A DNA stretch of 64,000 nucleotides, taken from assembly GCA_016801845.1 (NCBI GenBank), contig CM028912.1:20148001-20212000 (forward strand), read 5' to 3'. Position numbers and translations under genes: made by a program. A model generated the notes under the pieces. It saw nothing but the letters and a program-made list of their open reading frames with translations, ran no database searches and was not told where the DNA came from. The number at the start of each line of letters is the position of its first letter. Within the stretch, counting starts at the first letter, position 1. This document shows, piece by piece, positions 61,502 to 64,000 of the stretch. Origin of the DNA: Polydactylus sextarius (taxonomy: Eukaryota; Chordata; Actinopteri; Polynemidae).

Positions 61502-63959
61502 ACTCATCAATTTAAATGGGCTTCATCAGTGGCACGCCCAGCCGACGCTCAGCTAACTCAAATGTTAGTAAACTAGTAAATGCAAATCACGTGAGAGGAG
61601 GGAGGAGAAGCAACAGCGTCTCTGTCTCATCTCTATTACACATCAACACCCACAAGATGTGCCGTCTCTGAGTATGTACTGCTCTAACACCCACACATTG
61701 TATAGCAGGTATATACACACACACTGCAAACTGATCTTACCTTTCCAGTGTATTAGTGTGCCACTCTTGTAACATGAGGTCTAGGAACTCATAGCAGCGC
61801 CTGGAAAGAATAAAGTAAATGACAGAATACTTAAAAGAGGAACAAGAATGACACAGGAATAAACACAAGCAATATTCATTAAAATGAGTGAGAAATCTGA
61901 AATCTGTGTATCGAAAATAATTAAAGACTGAATGTAAAATATCAATCAATGCTTTATATAAAAAAATGTAAACAAAATCAGTCATGCAGCTTTTTACCCA
62001 TAGACCTGCAACAGATGGTTTATTGTCATTTAGTACCAGTAAAAGGTCTTCTTACCGTCTTACTGCTACTGATTTGGAGGTGCAGTTACTGGTTATGATG
62101 GGGATGAGACGTGGGTAGTGTGTGTGCTGGAGGGGAAAGACAAAAAAACTAAGTGTGTTCCAGAAGTCCAAAACAAAAGTTTGCATCATTTCTTGTTACG
62201 ATTATTCCAAATGATCTCACACAGTGAGTTTTAACCGACAGCTGCTAACTGTCTGATCAGGCATGTACGGAGGGTTAGTGTTGTTAAGAAAACAGAGACT
62301 GGGTGATGGATACAATTATTCCCACACAACCTGGAATAAAACATCTGCTGTGTAGACGTCTTACCCTGAGGATGAGGCGGATGGTGGCCACCCCGGACGT
62401 GGCCATGACTTTGGCACTGTTGGGCACAAGGTTCAGCAACGTGGGCATGACGCTCTCCGCTCCGTGGTCAAATTTGTTACCAAGAAGTGAAGACAAATAT
62501 CTGGCCGAGGGGAAACAGAAGACAGAACGTGGCTCTTAAGATCAGATCTACAACTCATTCATGGTGATGTTGTTTTTCCTGATGTTAAACAGACAGTTGT
62601 TGCCAGTTGTGTGTTGTTTTCTGTGTGTTTTTCTCAGAAGAGAAAAAAATAATAGAGAAAACACAAACTCTCAAAGAAAAATAAATAGCTTTAAGCTTAC
62701 AACGCCTGTAAAAAAAAAAAAAAAAAAAAAAAAGATCTACTTTAGCTTGAGAACAGACAGTAAGTTGTGTTATTGACATTCTCAGGGATGGCAGGATCCA
62801 CGTATCTCCCATCCATTCATCAACCTGCTGCTCTTTCTGTCTCTGTTTTGTTCCACCTCATCAGAGTTATATTAAAATTTGGGTGATGAATGTTTGTGTG
62901 TGGAGAGCATGCTGCTCATTTCATATTTGAGTAGAGCTCATTTTCATTAGCTTAAGTATGTGGAAAGAAAACACTTTAACATGTTCTTTTCCTGCTGAAG
63001 TTTAATCACTTACAGATGCCAGTTAATATCACTGCTGCCAATCAAAGACATCACAGCAGGTCACCTGACACTGATCATTACCATTTTATTAGGTTCCAAT
63101 AAACCTCTGTGCACTCACTGGGAAGTTCTGATAAAAATCTCATCCTCATGATATAATATTCAATATTTTTATTATAATCATCTACACAAAATAACAGTTA
63201 ATGTTGTTGTCATTGGATGGAGCCTACCAAGGACCGTTGTGTTAAATAACCAGACCCATACACGTCAGCATCCGAACATATTAATAATAAGATGGTGCAG
63301 ACAATGTAACCCACTATGAAATAGTATTATCGGTGTCAAATAATACTTTATGTTCATTTCAATGGAATCCATTTTCCATTAATTGTGTAGTGTCAACTAA
63401 TTTTATTACATGTTATACATTCATATCAAGGCACTTAACAATATTAGAACTGCTGAATGTGTTTAACTGAGTTATAAAACCACTTCTAAACCACAATCTA
63501 AACAAACAATAAACAATAACAGAAATCAGTTTTGGAACACACAGAGTGGGAATGAAAAGACGTAGCTGAACGTAGCTGAAAATACTGCAATAAATGAATC
63601 TTTGAGATTTGAATCTCACCCCAGTGTGATGCAGGCCTCCCGGACCACCTGGGAGCGCAGGTCTTTAGCCGACAGCTTGAAGGCAGCCTCCAGGAGACGT
63701 AGCTGCTGAGAGAAACCCTCATACTCGGTGGCTCCAGCCAGCAAGAGCGAACGGACCTTTTTCAACTGGGGGGAAAGAGAAAGTAGATGAGAGTGAGACA
63801 AAAGCACATCGGCGTCTATTTGTACCCTGTGTATGTGTGTGTGTCAAATTAAATTCAAAGTCTTACCGCTGTCACTCTGTGCTCCCAGTCATGTTTGTCA
63901 TCAGACAGAACTTCTCTGATCTTGGTCAGCTGGTCCTCTAACTCTCTGTTAGAGTAGAT
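38811..63959 (-). CDS. clasp1: CLIP-associating protein 1, partial (5' part beyond window)
   Basis: Thirty-two coding exons, 5' to 3': 63959-63867, 63765-63620, 62500-62365, 62126-62056, 61800-61741, 61168-61091, 60955-60788, 60313-60267, 59004-58834, 57557-57534, 56067-55960, 55516-55490, 54754-54590, 53187-53083, 51444-51341, 50635-50612, 49971-49727, 49368-49305, 48999-48836, 48548-48470, 48377-48234, 45151-45002, 44927-44821, 43999-43874, 43542-43395, 43175-42929, 42343-42287, 41786-41596, 41486-41358, 40366-40160, 39811-39695, 38897-38811. All have AG/GT borders and consistent phase; 3789 nt, 1262 codons plus stop. Human CLASP1 is 1538 aa, so TOG1 and the start are missing. CLASP1 rather than CLASP2 is shown by SRLWGWGVDGLSKH, ESFPFDQQFNILMRF and the C-terminus TTNSNSSSSSDVSSHS. 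Role: microtubule plus-end tracking, rescue and anti-catastrophe factor at cortex, kinetochores and Golgi. Whether it is the a or b fish duplicate cannot be told here. Confidence 0.95.
42287..45151 (-). other. clasp1: clasp1 post-TOG3 linker exons
   Basis: Exons 45151-45002, 44927-44821, 43999-43874, 43542-43395, 43175-42929 and 42343-42287. They encode the end of TOG3, a Ser/Thr/Pro-rich stretch (RTSPLTSPTNCSHGG), SRLWGWGVDGLSKH followed by a polyproline run (APPPPPPPH), YDTENMNSEEIYSSLRGVTE and RTALDNKTSLLNT. Exon 43874-43999 carries the (CCT)n expansion. Exon 42287-42343 (57 nt, RRQESGENKMTLPKVFGP) is divisible by three and could be skipped. The upstream intron 43999-44821 carries a (GA)n repeat. 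Confidence 0.88.
44048..44086. repeat. (GA)n microsatellite in clasp1 intron
   Basis: About 19 GA units immediately upstream (minus strand) of clasp1 exon 43874-43999; in the transcript it reads as a CU tract about 50 bases before the acceptor and may act as an extended polypyrimidine or PTB-binding stretch. Confidence 0.95.
45152..48233. other. 3.1 kb clasp1 intron with dispersed-repeat remnant
   Basis: No exon with family resemblance. The part 47330-47830 resembles a common fish dispersed repeat (phrases such as gatactgcttccatcatgcttcactgt, split over decayed sequence, and ttgttgcactgaaaggtgaagc); family not assigned. Sequence from 46450 to 46780 is unusually GC-rich but has no coding match that I recognise. 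Confidence 0.4.
48234..49971 (-). other. clasp1: clasp1 TOG3 domain exons
   Basis: Five exons encode the third TOG array after the acidic/serine segment YSDDDANSDASSACSERSYG: DVAEVLNHCASSNWSERKEG, RVELKRLCEIFTRMFADPH, FLETLVDFITVHREDLQDW, DQQFNILMRFIVDQTQTPN and YIESLARQMDPTDFVNSSE. The domain continues into exon 45002-45151 (TPEFTMLLGALPKTFQDGA). TOG3 mainly promotes rescue in the family. Sequence is close to mammalian CLASP1 throughout. Confidence 0.9.
50612..60313 (-). other. clasp1: clasp1 Ser/Arg-rich linker exons with SxIP motifs and microexons
   Basis: Nine exons encode the basic, serine-rich microtubule-binding and EB-binding linker: STPGSLQRSRSDIDVNAA, RVRTRRQSSGSVGG, GSRSSSPGKLLGHS, SRIPRSQGCSRETSPSR and SRIPRPSMSQGCSRDTSR. 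The two SRIP tetrapeptides (exons 54590-54754 and 53083-53187) are SxIP motifs that recruit EB1 in the family; flanking serines are GSK3-type sites in mammals. Exons of 24 nt (57534-57557), 27 nt (55490-55516) and 24 nt (50612-50635, LLGDSRNK) are in-frame microexons and likely alternatively spliced. Introns hold short A tracts and no other gene that I can see. Confidence 0.88.
52350..52412 (-). other. clasp1: clasp1 in-frame cassette exon (63 nt)
   Basis: Acceptor tcccccgcag and donor gtgacc border 63 nt whose phase matches both neighbours: with it, the linker reads ...FAPL-ASRRHSRSTSALSTADPHGQS-DRYGL. The peptide ASRRHSRST is recognisable from mammalian CLASP isoforms. The total above does not count it, so inclusion adds 21 residues. 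Confidence 0.75.
61455..61500. repeat. (CT)n microsatellite in clasp1 intron
   Basis: About 23 CT units flanked on the left by a GC-rich 130-bp island (61320-61455) inside the intron between the exons ending at 61741 and 61168. Confidence 0.95.
62709..62733. repeat. Poly(A) tract in clasp1 intron
   Basis: About 24 A on the plus strand in the 1.1 kb intron 62501-63619, which otherwise shows no recognisable feature. Confidence 0.9.
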
Positions 63960-64000
63960 CTGAACACAGATCATCAATTATCAATTAAGTCACATATCTG

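Larger units (their letters stand above)
60788..63959 (-). other. clasp1: clasp1 TOG2 domain exons
   Basis: Seven exons encode the second TOG (HEAT-repeat) array, beginning IYSNRELEDQLTKIREVLSD and including KKVRSLLLAGATEYEGF, GNKFDHGAESVMPTLLN, HYPRLIPIITSNCTSKS, YEFLDLMLQEW and TETIKKGIHDADSEAR; the seventh adds CYWGFHGHYSREAEHLF and the serine-rich SDRSSSSSQESLN that opens the linker. This TOG binds curved tubulin and underlies anti-catastrophe activity in the family. Intron 60956-61090 is short; intron 61169-61740 contains a (CT)n repeat. Confidence 0.9.

Noticed and set aside
38811..63959. U4atac snRNA gene expected inside a clasp1 intron, as in mammals
   Set aside because: I looked for its stem-loop phrases on both strands in the introns present and saw none; it may lie in a 5' intron beyond the window. 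A covariance-model search would decide.
1..64000. CRISPR arrays, operons or prokaryotic defence islands
   Set aside because: The window is spliced vertebrate DNA; the direct repeats are microsatellites and transposon debris, and no spaced identical repeats were seen.

Overview
The window is vertebrate genomic DNA, almost certainly from a ray-finned (teleost) fish. The evidence is compact GT-AG introns, long CA/TA/GA microsatellites, fish-type DNA transposon and SINE debris, and the gene content: a pair of SAMD9-like genes followed by tfcp2l1 and clasp1, the last two being neighbours also on human chromosome 2q14. I cannot name the species. All four genes lie on the minus strand.

Layout, low to high coordinate. 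1-3.3 kb is repeat-poor flank and possible 3' UTR. 3.3-10.4 kb is an intact SAMD9-like antiviral gene with one giant coding exon, three short upstream exons carrying uORFs, and a promoter with IRF-type sites. 10.4-15.4 kb is intergenic, with a large (TG)n repeat and a decayed tRNA-derived SINE. 15.4-18.6 kb is a second SAMD9-like copy with no SAM domain and no C-terminal third, broken by a 2-base frameshift. 19.8-21.7 kb holds a partly triplicated segment; on the minus strand two copies look like TATA-containing promoters with ISRE-like boxes, probably promoter units for that second copy. 24.25-35.07 kb is complete tfcp2l1 (15 coding exons, all phases consistent, 471 aa) with a clear TATA promoter. 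35.8-38.8 kb is probably the long, U-rich clasp1 3' UTR. 38.8-64 kb is clasp1 from the TOG2 domain to the stop codon (32 coding exons plus one in-frame cassette exon, 1262 codons); the 5' part including TOG1 lies beyond the right edge.

The SAMD9-like proteins belong to the interferon-linked STAND-NTPase class of antiviral effectors (SAM, AlbA_2/Schlafen-like, SIR2-like, P-loop NTPase, TPR, OB fold). tfcp2l1 is a CP2/grainyhead-family transcription factor; clasp1 is a microtubule plus-end tracking protein. The SAMD9-like pair and the tfcp2l1-clasp1 pair have no evident functional link. The most unusual material is the regulatory architecture of the SAMD9-like pair: uORFs, one ending on the main start codon, duplicated promoter modules, and a truncated, frameshifted paralogue.
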